From contig NZ_FWFZ01000009.1 in the NCBI RefSeq assembly GCF_900172355.1, positions 1 through 64,000 of the forward strand: a stretch of DNA of 64,000 nt. The letters run 5' to 3'. The notes under the pieces are model-generated. The model was not told where the DNA came from and did no database searches. It saw only the letters and a program-made list of their open reading frames with translations. Origin of the DNA: Roseisalinus antarcticus. Lineage in GTDB: Bacteria; Pseudomonadota; Alphaproteobacteria; Rhodobacterales; Rhodobacteraceae. This document shows positions 53,272 to 62,007 of the stretch, in pieces (position 1 is the stretch's first letter; the number at the start of each line of letters is the position of its first letter). The translations under genes were made by a program, and so were the position numbers.

Positions 53272-53393
53272 TTCGCGAAAGACGGCGACATCGGGCGACA
53301 AGGGACTTTATATTCCTGCAAGGCAACTGATATTCATCTAGTGAATTTCTCGACTCGCGCCGCGCCCGGCACCGATCAGCTACGGAGAGCAAG

Positions 53394-54281
53394 ATGTGTG
53401 GAATTGTCGGCCTGTTCCTCAAGACCGAGACGCTGCGCCCCCGGCTGGGCGGGCTGCTGACCGACATGCTGATCACGATGACCGACCGGGGCCCCGACAG
53501 CGCCGGCATCGCGGTCTACGGCGCTCCGCAGGATCACAAGCTGACCGTGCAATCCGACACGCCGGACACCGTATTCCCGGCGCTGGAGCACTGGCTGCAG
53601 GAGCAGGACGCCACCATCACGCTGCGCCGGCTCGACACCCACGCGGTGGTCTCGCTTCCGGCAGAGCGGGCCGGGGCGATCCGCGCCGCCTTGGCCGGGG
53701 ATTTCCCCGGCCTGCGGGTCATGGGCAGCGGCAAGGCGATGGAGATCTTCAAGGAGGTCGGCCTGCCGCGCGACGTGGCCGACCGCTTCGGCCTGCGCGA
53801 GATGGCCGGCAGCCACGGCATCGGCCACACCCGCATGGCCACCGAAAGCGCCGTCACGACCGACGGCGCCCACCCGTTCTCAACCGGGCCGGACCAATGC
53901 CTTGTGCACAACGGGTCGCTGTCCAACCACAACGGCTTGCGCCGGACGCTGGCCCGCGAGGGCATCACCGTCTCCAGCCAGAACGACAGCGAGGTCGCGG
54001 CCGCCTACCTCACCTGGAAGATGCGCGAGGGCGCCAACCTCGGGCAGGCGCTGGAGGCGGGGCTGTCGGATCTCGACGGGTTCTACACCTTCGTCGTGGG
54101 AACCGAGACCGGCTTTGGCGTGCTGCGCGATCCGGTCGCCTGCAAGCCCGCCGTCCTGGCCGAGACCGAGGACTACGTGGCCTTCGGCAGCGAATACCGC
54201 GCCCTCGTCGATTTGCCCGGGATCGACACGGCCCGGGTCTGGGAGCCCGAACCCGCCACCGTCTATTTCTGGGAGCGCTGA
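53394..54281 (+). CDS. mgsA: N-methylglutamate synthase subunit A (class II amidotransferase)
   Basis: A protein of 295 residues starting MCGIVGLFLK, with the Cys2 nucleophile of Ntn amidotransferases, TDRGPDSAGIAVYG, and GHTRMATESAVT, HPFSTGPDQCLVHNGSLSNHN. It releases an amino group, ammonia or methylamine, from a gamma-glutamyl amide for the synthase. The same family includes GlxB of rhizobia. The order with B, C and a GmaS-type enzyme favours the N-methylglutamate pathway of methylamine use. Confidence 0.85.
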   Translation: MCGIVGLFLKTETLRPRLGGLLTDMLITMTDRGPDSAGIAVYGAPQDHKLTVQSDTPDTVFPALEHWLQEQDATITLRRLDTHAVVSLPAERAGAIRAALAGDFPGLRVMGSGKAMEIFKEVGLPRDVADRFGLREMAGSHGIGHTRMATESAVTTDGAHPFSTGPDQCLVHNGSLSNHNGLRRTLAREGITVSSQNDSEVAAAYLTWKMREGANLGQALEAGLSDLDGFYTFVVGTETGFGVLRDPVACKPAVLAETEDYVAFGSEYRALVDLPGIDTARVWEPEPATVYFWER

Positions 54282-54283
54282 AC

Positions 54284-54967
54284 ATGCAGACCATCGACAT
54301 GGCAACCACCGACCTGCGCAGCCTGAACGCCATGCTGCAAGGCCAGCCGCAGGACACCAACGAAACCGCCTGGGAGGTGCTGAACCCGCGCGGCGCCCAT
54401 GCGCTGGCCGTCGGGCTAGACGCGCCGATCGCGGTCACCGTGCGCGGCTCCACGGGCTATTACTGCGCGGGCATGAACAAGCAGGCCAGCGTCACGGTCA
54501 CCGGCTCGGCCGGGCCGGGCGTGGCCGAGAACATGATGTCGGGCACCGTGGTGATCGACGGCGACGCCAGCCAGTATGCCGGCGCCACCGGCCATGGCGG
54601 GCTGCTGGTGGTCAAGGGCAACGCCAGTTCGCGCTGCGGCATCTCGATGAAGGGGATCGACATCGTGGTCCATGGCAATGTCGGCCACATGTCCGCCTTC
54701 ATGGCGCAGAAGGGCAACCTTGTGGTGCTGGGCGACGCAGGCGACGCGCTGGGCGACAGCCTCTACGAGGCGCGGCTTTTCGTGCGCGGGTCGGTCAAGT
54801 CGCTGGGCGCCGATTGCGTCGAAAAGGAGATGCGGCCCGAGCATCTGACCCTGCTGGCCGAGCTTCTGGACCGCGCCGGGGCCGATGCCCGCCCCGAGGA
54901 ATTCCGGCGCTATGGCTCGGCCCGGCAGCTTTATCATTTCAAGGTCGACAATGCGTCGGCGTATTGA
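54284..54967 (+). CDS. mgsB: N-methylglutamate synthase subunit B (GXGXG domain)
   Basis: A protein of 227 residues, a right-handed beta-helix domain as in the C-terminus of glutamate synthase. Repeated Gly turns are visible: GSTGYYCAGMNKQASVTVTGSAGPG, GTVVIDGDASQYAGATGHGGLLVVKGNASSRCG, GNVGHMSAFMAQKGNLVVLGDAGDALGDSLYEA. It probably structures the complex of A and C. It starts 2 bp after mgsA. Confidence 0.85.
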   Translation: MQTIDMATTDLRSLNAMLQGQPQDTNETAWEVLNPRGAHALAVGLDAPIAVTVRGSTGYYCAGMNKQASVTVTGSAGPGVAENMMSGTVVIDGDASQYAGATGHGGLLVVKGNASSRCGISMKGIDIVVHGNVGHMSAFMAQKGNLVVLGDAGDALGDSLYEARLFVRGSVKSLGADCVEKEMRPEHLTLLAELLDRAGADARPEEFRRYGSARQLYHFKVDNASAY

Positions 54968-54976
54968 GGACAGGCG

Positions 54977-56305
54977 ATGACAGACCAGCCCCCCCGCACC
55001 CAGCCGCGCCTGTCGGCGACCTTCACCAACGACGTCAATTCCGAGATCCGGCGCGCCGCCGCGACCGGCATCTACGACATCCGCGGCGGCGGCGCCAAGC
55101 GCCGCGTGCCGCATTTCGACGACCTGCTGTTCCTCGGCGCCTCGATCAGCCGCTACCCGCTGGAAGGCTACCGCGAGCGCTGCGACACAGCCGTCACCCT
55201 GGGCACACGCTTTGCGAAAAAGCCGATCCGGCTCGACATTCCCATCACCATCGCCGGCATGAGCTTCGGCGCCCTCTCCGGGCAAGCCAAGGAGGCGCTG
55301 GGGCGCGGCGCGACCATGGCCGGCACCTCGACCACCACCGGCGACGGCGGCATGACAGAGGAAGAGCGCGGCCATTCGAAACTGCTGGTCTATCAATACC
55401 TGCCGTCCCGCTACGGCATGAACCCCGACGACCTGCGCCGCGCCGATGCGATCGAGATCGTGGTGGGCCAGGGCGCCAAGCCCGGCGGCGGCGGCATGCT
55501 GCTGGGCCAGAAGATCACCGAGCGCGTGGCCGGGATGCGCGATCTGCCCGTGGGCATCGACCAGCGCTCTGCCTGTCGTCACCCGGACTGGACCGGGCCG
55601 GACGACCTCGAGATCAAGATCCTGGAGTTGCGCGAGATCACCGGCTGGGAAAAGCCGATCTACGTCAAGGTCGGCGGGGCGCGGCCCTATTACGACACCG
55701 CGCTGTCGGTGAAGGCGGGGGCCGACGTGATCGTGCTCGACGGCATGCAGGGCGGGACGGCGGCGACCCAGGATGTCTTCATCGAGAACGTCGGCCTGCC
55801 GACGCTGGCCTGCATCCGCCCCGCCGTTCAGGCGCTGCAGGACCTCGGGATGCACCGCAAGGTGCAGCTTGTGGTCTCGGGCGGTATCCGGTCGGGCGCG
55901 GACGTGGCCAAGGCGCTGGCGCTGGGGGCCGACGCGGTGTCCATCGGGACGGCGGCGCTGGTGGCGCTGGGCGACAACGATCCGCGCTGGGAGGCCGAAT
56001 ACAACGCGCTGGGCTCCACCGCCGGGGCCTATGACGACTGGCACGAGGGGCGCGACCCGGCCGGCATCACCACCCAGGACCCCGCGCTTGCCAGCCGGCT
56101 CGACCCGGTCGAGGCGGCGCGGCGCTTGCGCAATTACCTCGCGGTGATGACACTGGAATGCCAGACCATCGCGCGGGCCTGCGGCAAGAGCCATGTCCAC
56201 AACCTCGAACCCGAGGACCTTTGCGCATTGACCATAGAGGCCGCCGCCATGGCCGGCGTCCCGCTTGCGGGGACGGACTGGATCCCGGGGCGGGGCGGAT
56301 ACTAG
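54977..56305 (+). CDS. mgsC: N-methylglutamate synthase subunit C (FMN glutamate-synthase domain)
   Basis: A protein of 442 residues. The FMN barrel of glutamate synthase is visible: ITIAGMSFGALSGQAKEALGRGATMAGTST (about 80-110), VGQGAKPGGGGMLLG, KVGGARPYYDTALSVKAGADVIVLDGMQGGT (about 230-262), and VSGGIRSGADVAKALALGADAVSIGTAAL. It condenses the amine freed by MgsA with 2-oxoglutarate or glutamate. It is 9 bp after mgsB. Confidence 0.87.
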   Translation: MTDQPPRTQPRLSATFTNDVNSEIRRAAATGIYDIRGGGAKRRVPHFDDLLFLGASISRYPLEGYRERCDTAVTLGTRFAKKPIRLDIPITIAGMSFGALSGQAKEALGRGATMAGTSTTTGDGGMTEEERGHSKLLVYQYLPSRYGMNPDDLRRADAIEIVVGQGAKPGGGGMLLGQKITERVAGMRDLPVGIDQRSACRHPDWTGPDDLEIKILELREITGWEKPIYVKVGGARPYYDTALSVKAGADVIVLDGMQGGTAATQDVFIENVGLPTLACIRPAVQALQDLGMHRKVQLVVSGGIRSGADVAKALALGADAVSIGTAALVALGDNDPRWEAEYNALGSTAGAYDDWHEGRDPAGITTQDPALASRLDPVEAARRLRNYLAVMTLECQTIARACGKSHVHNLEPEDLCALTIEAAAMAGVPLAGTDWIPGRGGY

Positions 56306-56347
56306 GCCGACTTTCAGGGACAGACATCAGACAAGGGACAGCACCAG

Positions 56348-57655
56348 ATGACACAGGACCTCGCCGCCTTTGCCCGTGAGAAGGGTGTGAAATACTTAAT
56401 GATCTCCTACACCGACCTCTTCGGCGGTCAGCGGGCCAAACTTGTGCCCGCCCAGGCGATCGGAGAGATGGCGGTCGAGGGCGCGGGCTTCGCGGGCTTT
56501 GCCACCTGGCTCGACATGACCCCGGCGCATCCCGACATGCTGGCCGTGCCCGACCCCACAACCGTGATCCAGCTGCCCTGGAAGCCCGAGGTCGCCTGGG
56601 TCGCCGCGAATTGCGTGATGGAGGGCGAGGACGTGGCCCAGGCCCCCCGCAACGTGCTGCGCCGGCTGGTCGACACGGCGCTCGCCAAGAACCTGCGCGT
56701 CAAGACCGGGGTCGAGGCGGAGTTCTTCCTGCTGACGCCCGAGGGCACGCAGATTTCGGACCCGTTCGATACCGCCACCAAACCCTGCTACGACCAGCAG
56801 GCGGTGATGCGGCGCTATGACGTGATTTCCGAAATCTGCGACTACATGCTCGATCTCGGCTGGGGCCCCTACCAGAACGACCACGAGGACGCGAACGGCC
56901 AGTTCGAGATGAACTGGGACTTCGCCGATGCGCTGGTGACGGCCGACCGGCATTCGTTCTTCAAGTTCATGGTCAAGTCGGTCGCCGAAAAGCACGGGTT
57001 CCGCGCGACCTTCATGCCCAAGCCGATCGAGGGGCTTACGGGCAACGGTTGCCACGCCCATATCTCGGTCTGGTCGCCAGACGGGGCGAGCAACGTCTTC
57101 GCCGACGACGGCAAGGAGCTGGGCCTTTCGGAGCAAGGCCGCAGTTTCCTGGGCGGGATCATGCGGCACGCCACCGCGCTGGCGGCGATCACCAACCCGA
57201 CGGTCAACAGCTACAAGCGGATCAACGCGCCGCGCACCGTGTCGGGGGCGACCTGGGCGCCCAACACCGTCACCTGGACCGGCAACAACCGGACCCACAT
57301 GGTGCGCGTCCCCGGCCCCGGCCGGTTCGAGCTGCGCTTGCCCGACGGGGCGGCCAACCCCTATCTGCTGCAGGCCGTCATCATCGCCGCGGGCCTCTCG
57401 GGCATCGCGGCCAAGGCGGACCCCGGCCCGCGCTACGACATCGACATGTATGCCGAAGGGCACACGGTCAAGGACGCGCCGCGGCTGCCGCTGAACCTGC
57501 TCGACGCGGTCCGCGCCTTCGAGGCCGACACAGGCCTGACCGCGGCCATGGGCGCAGAGTTCTCGGCCTCCTACGTCAAGATGAAGCTGCAGGAATGGAC
57601 CGACTACGTCTCGCATTTCTCGCAATGGGAGCGTGACAACACGCTGGACATCTGA
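56348..57655 (+). CDS. gmaS: Gamma-glutamylmethylamide synthetase (glutamine-synthetase family)
   Basis: A protein of 435 residues of the GlnA family (GlnT/GmaS branch). It has YLMISYTDLFGGQRAKLVPAQAIGEM, TGVEAEFFLLTPEG (metal Glu), NDHEDANGQFEMNWDFADAL, GNGCHAHISVW, and NSYKRINAPRTVSGATWAPN (nucleotide-binding loop). The family joins glutamate with methylamine (GmaS) or ammonia using ATP. It starts 42 bp after mgsC and makes the gamma-glutamylmethylamide that the Mgs complex uses. The NMG dehydrogenase genes (mgdABCD) are not nearby. Confidence 0.85.
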   Translation: MTQDLAAFAREKGVKYLMISYTDLFGGQRAKLVPAQAIGEMAVEGAGFAGFATWLDMTPAHPDMLAVPDPTTVIQLPWKPEVAWVAANCVMEGEDVAQAPRNVLRRLVDTALAKNLRVKTGVEAEFFLLTPEGTQISDPFDTATKPCYDQQAVMRRYDVISEICDYMLDLGWGPYQNDHEDANGQFEMNWDFADALVTADRHSFFKFMVKSVAEKHGFRATFMPKPIEGLTGNGCHAHISVWSPDGASNVFADDGKELGLSEQGRSFLGGIMRHATALAAITNPTVNSYKRINAPRTVSGATWAPNTVTWTGNNRTHMVRVPGPGRFELRLPDGAANPYLLQAVIIAAGLSGIAAKADPGPRYDIDMYAEGHTVKDAPRLPLNLLDAVRAFEADTGLTAAMGAEFSASYVKMKLQEWTDYVSHFSQWERDNTLDI

Positions 57656-57661
57656 GCGCCG

Positions 57662-59524
57662 TCAGACCTGCGCGGGCCCACCCGTCGAGTCCCGTGCCTC
57701 CGGCGCGATCCGCAGGGCCCGCAGCGCGTTGAGGATCACGGCCACGTCGATCACCTCCTGGATCAGCGCGCCCTGCACCGGCGAGAGATAGCCCAGCGCG
57801 GCCGCGATCATCCCCGCGATCGACAGGCCGATGCCCGCGACCATGCTCTGCACGGCGATGGCGCGGGCGCGGCGGGCGACCTGCAGCCCGCTCAGCAACC
57901 GGTCCAGGTGATCGACCAGCAACACGACATCGGCCGCCTCGGCCGAGGCGGCAGCCCCGTGCGCCCCCATCGCCACGCCGATATCCGCCGCCGCCAGCGC
58001 GGGGGCATCGTTGACCCCGTCGCCGACCATCATCACCGGGCCGCCCTCGCGTTCGTCCTGCACCAGCCGCAGCTTCTGCTCGGGGGTGAGGTCCGACCGG
58101 ACCGCGTCGAGGCCCAGACCCTCTGTCACCGCCTCGGCCACGGCCCGCCGGTCGCCGGTGGCAAGCACAAGCCGACCGATCCCGCCCTGCCGCAGGCCCC
58201 GCAACAGCGCGGCCGTTCCGGGCCGAAGCGCGTCGGCCATGACAATGCGGCCCGCGGGCGCCCCGTCCACAGCAACGGCGACGACCACGGCGCCGGGACC
58301 CCGATCCTCGGCCCCAGCCTCCGCCGGCCCGGACCGGCCGGCCACGAATGCGACGCCGCCCACCAGCGTCGCGCGGCCCGCCACGCGGCCGGCCATGCCC
58401 TCGCCCGGGGTCTCCACCACCTCGGTCGGGACCGGCAGCGACAGGCCCCGCGCCCGGGCGGCCGCGACCAGCGCCTGGGCCATGGGATGCCCCGAGGCCT
58501 GGTCCAGCGCCGCCGCGTGGCGCAGGATCTCGTCGTCAGACAAGGCCCCCTGCCGCTCTATCGCGACGATGCCGGGGCGGCCGTCGGTCAGCGTTCCGGT
58601 CTTGTCGAGGATCAGCGTGCGGATCCGGGCCATGGTCTCCAGCGCCGGGGCGCCCTTGATCAGCACGCCGAAATGCGCCGCCCGCGACAGCCCCGCCACA
58701 AGCGCCACCGGCACGGCGAGGATCAGCGGGCACGGCGTCGCGATCACCAGCACCGCCACCGCGCGGATCGGGTCGCCGGTGGACCACCAGGCCGCGAAGG
58801 CCAGGGTCACGGTGACCGCCAGAAACACCAGCGAATAGCGGTCGGCCATCCGCGCCATGGGCGCCCGCGATTTCTGCGCCGCCTCGACCAGCCGGACGAT
58901 GCCGGCATAGGTGCTGTCGGCGGCGCGGCGCGTCACCGTCATCTCGAACGCCTCGCCGGCATTGGTGGCGCCGCTCATGATGTCGTCGCCCCGCGCCAGG
59001 CGCACCGGCAGCGACTCGCCCGTCAGCGCGGATTGATCAAGTGCCGCGCCCGCCCAGGCGAGGGTGCCGTCGACCGGCGCGACCTCTCCCTGCCGGATCA
59101 TCAGGCGGTCACCGGGGGCGATCTCGTCCAGCGGCACCTCTTCGAGGGCGCCGTCCCGCAGCCGCATGGCAGAGCGCGGCACCCGCGACAGCAGGTCCCG
59201 CATCTCGCGCCGGGCGCGGCCCTCGGCGTAGCTTTCGAGCAGGGTGCCGCCGGAATACATCAGCGCCACGACCGAGGCCGCAAGTTCTTCGCCGAAGACC
59301 ATCGCCGCGGTCATCGACAGGGCCGCGACGATGTCGAGCCCGACCTCGCCCGACCTCAGCCCGCGCAGGATCTCCAACACAAGGCCGGCCAGCACCGGAA
59401 GGACCCCCGCGATCCAGCCGAGACTGGCCGCATCCGGCCTGCCCGAGGTCCACAGGGCCAGACCGACAAGAAGGCCCAGCAGCGCGATCCCGGCGAGGGC
59501 CACTTTCGGGCGATCGTTGAGCAT
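57662..59524 (-). CDS. P1B-type heavy-metal ATPase without metal-binding domain
   Basis: A protein of 620 residues. It keeps the TGES loop (SALTGESLPV), DKTGTLTDG with the phosphorylated Asp, the SGHPMAQAL motif, and the hinge GDGVNDAPAL. There is no N-terminal HMA domain. The sixth-helix metal motif is VIATPCPLILAVP, i.e. TPC rather than CPC, and the last helix has LIQEVIDVAVILNALRAL where P1B-4 pumps have HEGGT. These point to a P1B-4-like or unassigned specificity (cobalt, zinc or iron are candidates). An alternative GTG start is 9 bp upstream. Confidence 0.87.
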   Translation of the reverse strand: MLNDRPKVALAGIALLGLLVGLALWTSGRPDAASLGWIAGVLPVLAGLVLEILRGLRSGEVGLDIVAALSMTAAMVFGEELAASVVALMYSGGTLLESYAEGRARREMRDLLSRVPRSAMRLRDGALEEVPLDEIAPGDRLMIRQGEVAPVDGTLAWAGAALDQSALTGESLPVRLARGDDIMSGATNAGEAFEMTVTRRAADSTYAGIVRLVEAAQKSRAPMARMADRYSLVFLAVTVTLAFAAWWSTGDPIRAVAVLVIATPCPLILAVPVALVAGLSRAAHFGVLIKGAPALETMARIRTLILDKTGTLTDGRPGIVAIERQGALSDDEILRHAAALDQASGHPMAQALVAAARARGLSLPVPTEVVETPGEGMAGRVAGRATLVGGVAFVAGRSGPAEAGAEDRGPGAVVVAVAVDGAPAGRIVMADALRPGTAALLRGLRQGGIGRLVLATGDRRAVAEAVTEGLGLDAVRSDLTPEQKLRLVQDEREGGPVMMVGDGVNDAPALAAADIGVAMGAHGAAASAEAADVVLLVDHLDRLLSGLQVARRARAIAVQSMVAGIGLSIAGMIAAALGYLSPVQGALIQEVIDVAVILNALRALRIAPEARDSTGGPAQV

Positions 59525-59620
59525 TGGCTGCACCTGTTGCCGATCCTGCGGGCGCTGCCCTTTCGGGCGAGCCTAGGCGCAGGGGCCGCCCCCTCCAAGC
59601 TCCGTTTTGGGGCGCCGGGC

Positions 59621-60748
59621 TCAGCCGACCGGGGTCGCCACATCCTCCAGCGAGCCCGCGACCCGCCAATCGGGACGGATGGACAGCACGTCGCGGACCG
59701 CGCGGCCCTGCAGCGTCGCCAGATCGTCCCGCCCCATCAGCCGCGCGGGCACAGTGATCGCCATGCGCAGCGCGACCTCTGGGGCGATGCCCAGCACCGT
59801 CACCAGCCGCGCGACGGCCTCCGCCTGCGTCACATGGGCGCCGGCCAGCGAGCCTTCGGCATTGACCAGCCGGCCATTCACCAGCCGGACGTCCTGTCCG
59901 TAGAGCGTCATGTGGTCCGAGCCGCCGACCGTCGACATCGCGTCCGACACCAGAAACATCAGATCCGGCGCCGGCCGGGCCCGGATCGCCAGCGCCACCA
60001 TCTCGTCGGCGACATGGTGGCCGTCGCAGATGATGCCTGCAGGCACGCCCGAATTGATCGCGGCGCCGACGACCCCGGGGGCGCGGTTCTGCATCTGGCT
60101 CATGGCGTTGAAGAGATGGGTGAAGGCCCCCGCGCCCGCCGCCAGCGCCGTCCGGACCTCTTCGGCGGCGGCGTCGGAATGGCCCAGCGACACGACGGCC
60201 CCCGTCGCCGCGAGCTCGGCGATCTGCGCGGGGCTTGCCGCCTCGGGTGCGAGAGTGATCATCACCGGCACCTGCGCCTCGCGCAGCCTCCGGACGACGT
60301 CCAGGGTCCGCGCGTCCATCGGCCGGACGTGGGCGGCGGCATGGGTGCCGCGGCGGGCCTGCGAGATATGCGGCCCCTCGATATGCAGCCCGATCAGGTC
60401 GCCCCGCCCCCGCCCCCGCGCCGCGAGCGCGGCCAAGGCGGCGCGGTCCAGCACCTCGGGCGCGTCGGTGATGACAGTGGGCAGGATCGCCACGGTGCCG
60501 AAACGGCGATGGGCGGCGGCGATGGTCTCCATCCCCGAACGGGTCGGGTCGGTGTTCAGCAGGCAATCGCCACCGCCATTGACCTGCAGATCGACGAATC
60601 CGGGGGAGACGAGGCCGGCCAGCGGCGCAGCGCCGGGCGCGGCGCGGCGGGGGGCGATCTCGGCGATGCGGCCGTCCTGCACCCGCAGGGCCATGGCCTC
60701 GCGCAGCCGGCCCCCGTCGAACAGCAGATCGGGCGCAATCCAGGTCAT
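59621..60748 (-). CDS. nagA: N-acetylglucosamine/galactosamine-6-phosphate deacetylase
   Basis: A protein of 375 residues of the amidohydrolase superfamily. It has SPGFVDLQVNGGGDCLLN (about 48), GLHIEGPHISQARRGTHA (about 120, metal Glu), LGHSDAAAEE (metal His), THLFNAMSQMQNR, and DGHHVADEM, with catalytic Asp in LVSDAMST. It removes acetate from the 6-phosphorylated N-acetyl sugar. It overlaps the kbaZ-like gene by 4 bp. With AgaS upstream the substrate may be the galactosamine epimer (AgaA role). Confidence 0.93.
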   Translation of the reverse strand: MTWIAPDLLFDGGRLREAMALRVQDGRIAEIAPRRAAPGAAPLAGLVSPGFVDLQVNGGGDCLLNTDPTRSGMETIAAAHRRFGTVAILPTVITDAPEVLDRAALAALAARGRGRGDLIGLHIEGPHISQARRGTHAAAHVRPMDARTLDVVRRLREAQVPVMITLAPEAASPAQIAELAATGAVVSLGHSDAAAEEVRTALAAGAGAFTHLFNAMSQMQNRAPGVVGAAINSGVPAGIICDGHHVADEMVALAIRARPAPDLMFLVSDAMSTVGGSDHMTLYGQDVRLVNGRLVNAEGSLAGAHVTQAEAVARLVTVLGIAPEVALRMAITVPARLMGRDDLATLQGRAVRDVLSIRPDWRVAGSLEDVATPVG

Positions 60749-62007
60749 CGCGGCGCCACCTGCAGATAGGGGGCAAGCGCACGGTCCACCTCGGCGGCGA
60801 TCAGCGTGTCGGGCGAGAGCCCGCCCAGCGCCTCGGCGCGGGCGATGGTCTCGTCGCAGAAGACCTGCGCCAGCATCGGCGCGGGCAGCGGCATGTCGGC
60901 AAGATCCGCCCGCAGCCGCGCCACCGCCCGTTGCGCCGGCTGGGCGGGCCAGTAATAGCGGATCCGGTCGGCAAGCCCGAAATGGCGCGCGATGCGGCGG
61001 TCCCGCGGCTGGCCGTGGTAATGGCCCGACCAATGGCGCGGATCGTCGAGCATCAGCCGTTCCATCAGGCCGGGCAACGTCTCTTCGGGCGTCTGCCCCA
61101 GCATCGTGCGCAGCAGGTCGAGGCCATAGACCGCCTGCCGCCAGGCGAAGGTCAGCGCGGGGCCGACCTTGTGAAAACCGAAGCCCAGCTCGGCCAGGCG
61201 GGCATAGGCCTCGGGGCGCTGGTAATCGGTCGAATGCGCCTCGAGCGTGACGCCGGGCCAGCCGGCCAGCGCCGCCCGCAGCCCCGGGTCGCGGTCGCGC
61301 GGCAGGTGGTGGACGGCCATGGGCGAGAACTCCACGCCCGGCTGCACGACCAGCCCGGCGATCCGGGGCAGCAGATCGGCAAGCCCGGCCTGCTCGAAGG
61401 CCGCGCGATGGGCCGCGAGGGTCGCGGCGGCGCTTTCGGGGGTGGTGGCGGGGATGTCGCCGTCCTCGTCCAGCCGGGCGCCGCCGGGGGGCGGCACCTC
61501 GGTGCCGATCACGAACAGCAGCGCCTCGGGGTCCGGCGCGTGGTCCCGCGCGACCCGCGCGAGATCGGCGGAACGCTCGGCGGTGACCGCGTCGGGCAGT
61601 TGCGCAGGCTCTCCCGCGCAGCCTTCGGAGCAGTCGAGATGGATCTTGGTGAAGCCCGCCGCGGCATAGGCCGCGACCATGGCGCGGGCCTCGGCCATGG
61701 CCTCCGCGGCCGGCTGCGCACGCCAGGCCTGCGGGCCGAGGTGATCGCCCCCGAGGACGATCCGCGCACCGGCCGCCTCGGCCATGGCGCGCGCCGCGGT
61801 CGCGAAATCGGCCGGCGACTGCCCGGTGTAGCCGCCCTGGTGGTTGACCTGGTTCGACGTCGCCTCGATCGCCAGCGGCACGCCGGCGCGGGCGGCATGG
61901 GCCAGGCAGATGGTCAGCACCTCGGCATGGGCCGAACAGACCGAGGTCAGCGCCACCGGCTCTCCGGCCCGGTTGCGGGCGGCGATATCGCGGGCGAGCT
62001 CAGCCAT
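60745..62007 (-). CDS. kbaZ: Tagatose-bisphosphate aldolase accessory subunit (KbaZ/GatZ-like)
   Basis: A protein of 420 residues. The family opening is PVALTSVCSAHAEVLTICLAHA, then LAIEATSNQVNHQGGYTG, VLGGDHLGPQAWR, FTKIHLDCSEGC, VIGTEVPPPGG and FGFHKVGPALTFAWRQAVYGLD. KbaZ/GatZ stabilises the catalytic KbaY/GatY; no such partner gene is visible in the window. Some GatZ-type proteins act as aldolases or kinases by themselves in other systems. It overlaps the ROK kinase by 8 bp. Confidence 0.88.
   Translation of the reverse strand: MAELARDIAARNRAGEPVALTSVCSAHAEVLTICLAHAARAGVPLAIEATSNQVNHQGGYTGQSPADFATAARAMAEAAGARIVLGGDHLGPQAWRAQPAAEAMAEARAMVAAYAAAGFTKIHLDCSEGCAGEPAQLPDAVTAERSADLARVARDHAPDPEALLFVIGTEVPPPGGARLDEDGDIPATTPESAAATLAAHRAAFEQAGLADLLPRIAGLVVQPGVEFSPMAVHHLPRDRDPGLRAALAGWPGVTLEAHSTDYQRPEAYARLAELGFGFHKVGPALTFAWRQAVYGLDLLRTMLGQTPEETLPGLMERLMLDDPRHWSGHYHGQPRDRRIARHFGLADRIRYYWPAQPAQRAVARLRADLADMPLPAPMLAQVFCDETIARAEALGGLSPDTLIAAEVDRALAPYLQVAPR

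Noticed and set aside
53249-53279. Terminator after the XRE gene
   Set aside because: The stem is followed by TTCGCGAAAG rather than a U-tract, so an operator is favoured, though partial termination cannot be excluded.
57908-60769. 953-codon plus-strand open frame opposite the P-type ATPase and nagA
   Set aside because: The opposite strand carries proteins with full catalytic motifs; this frame has none.
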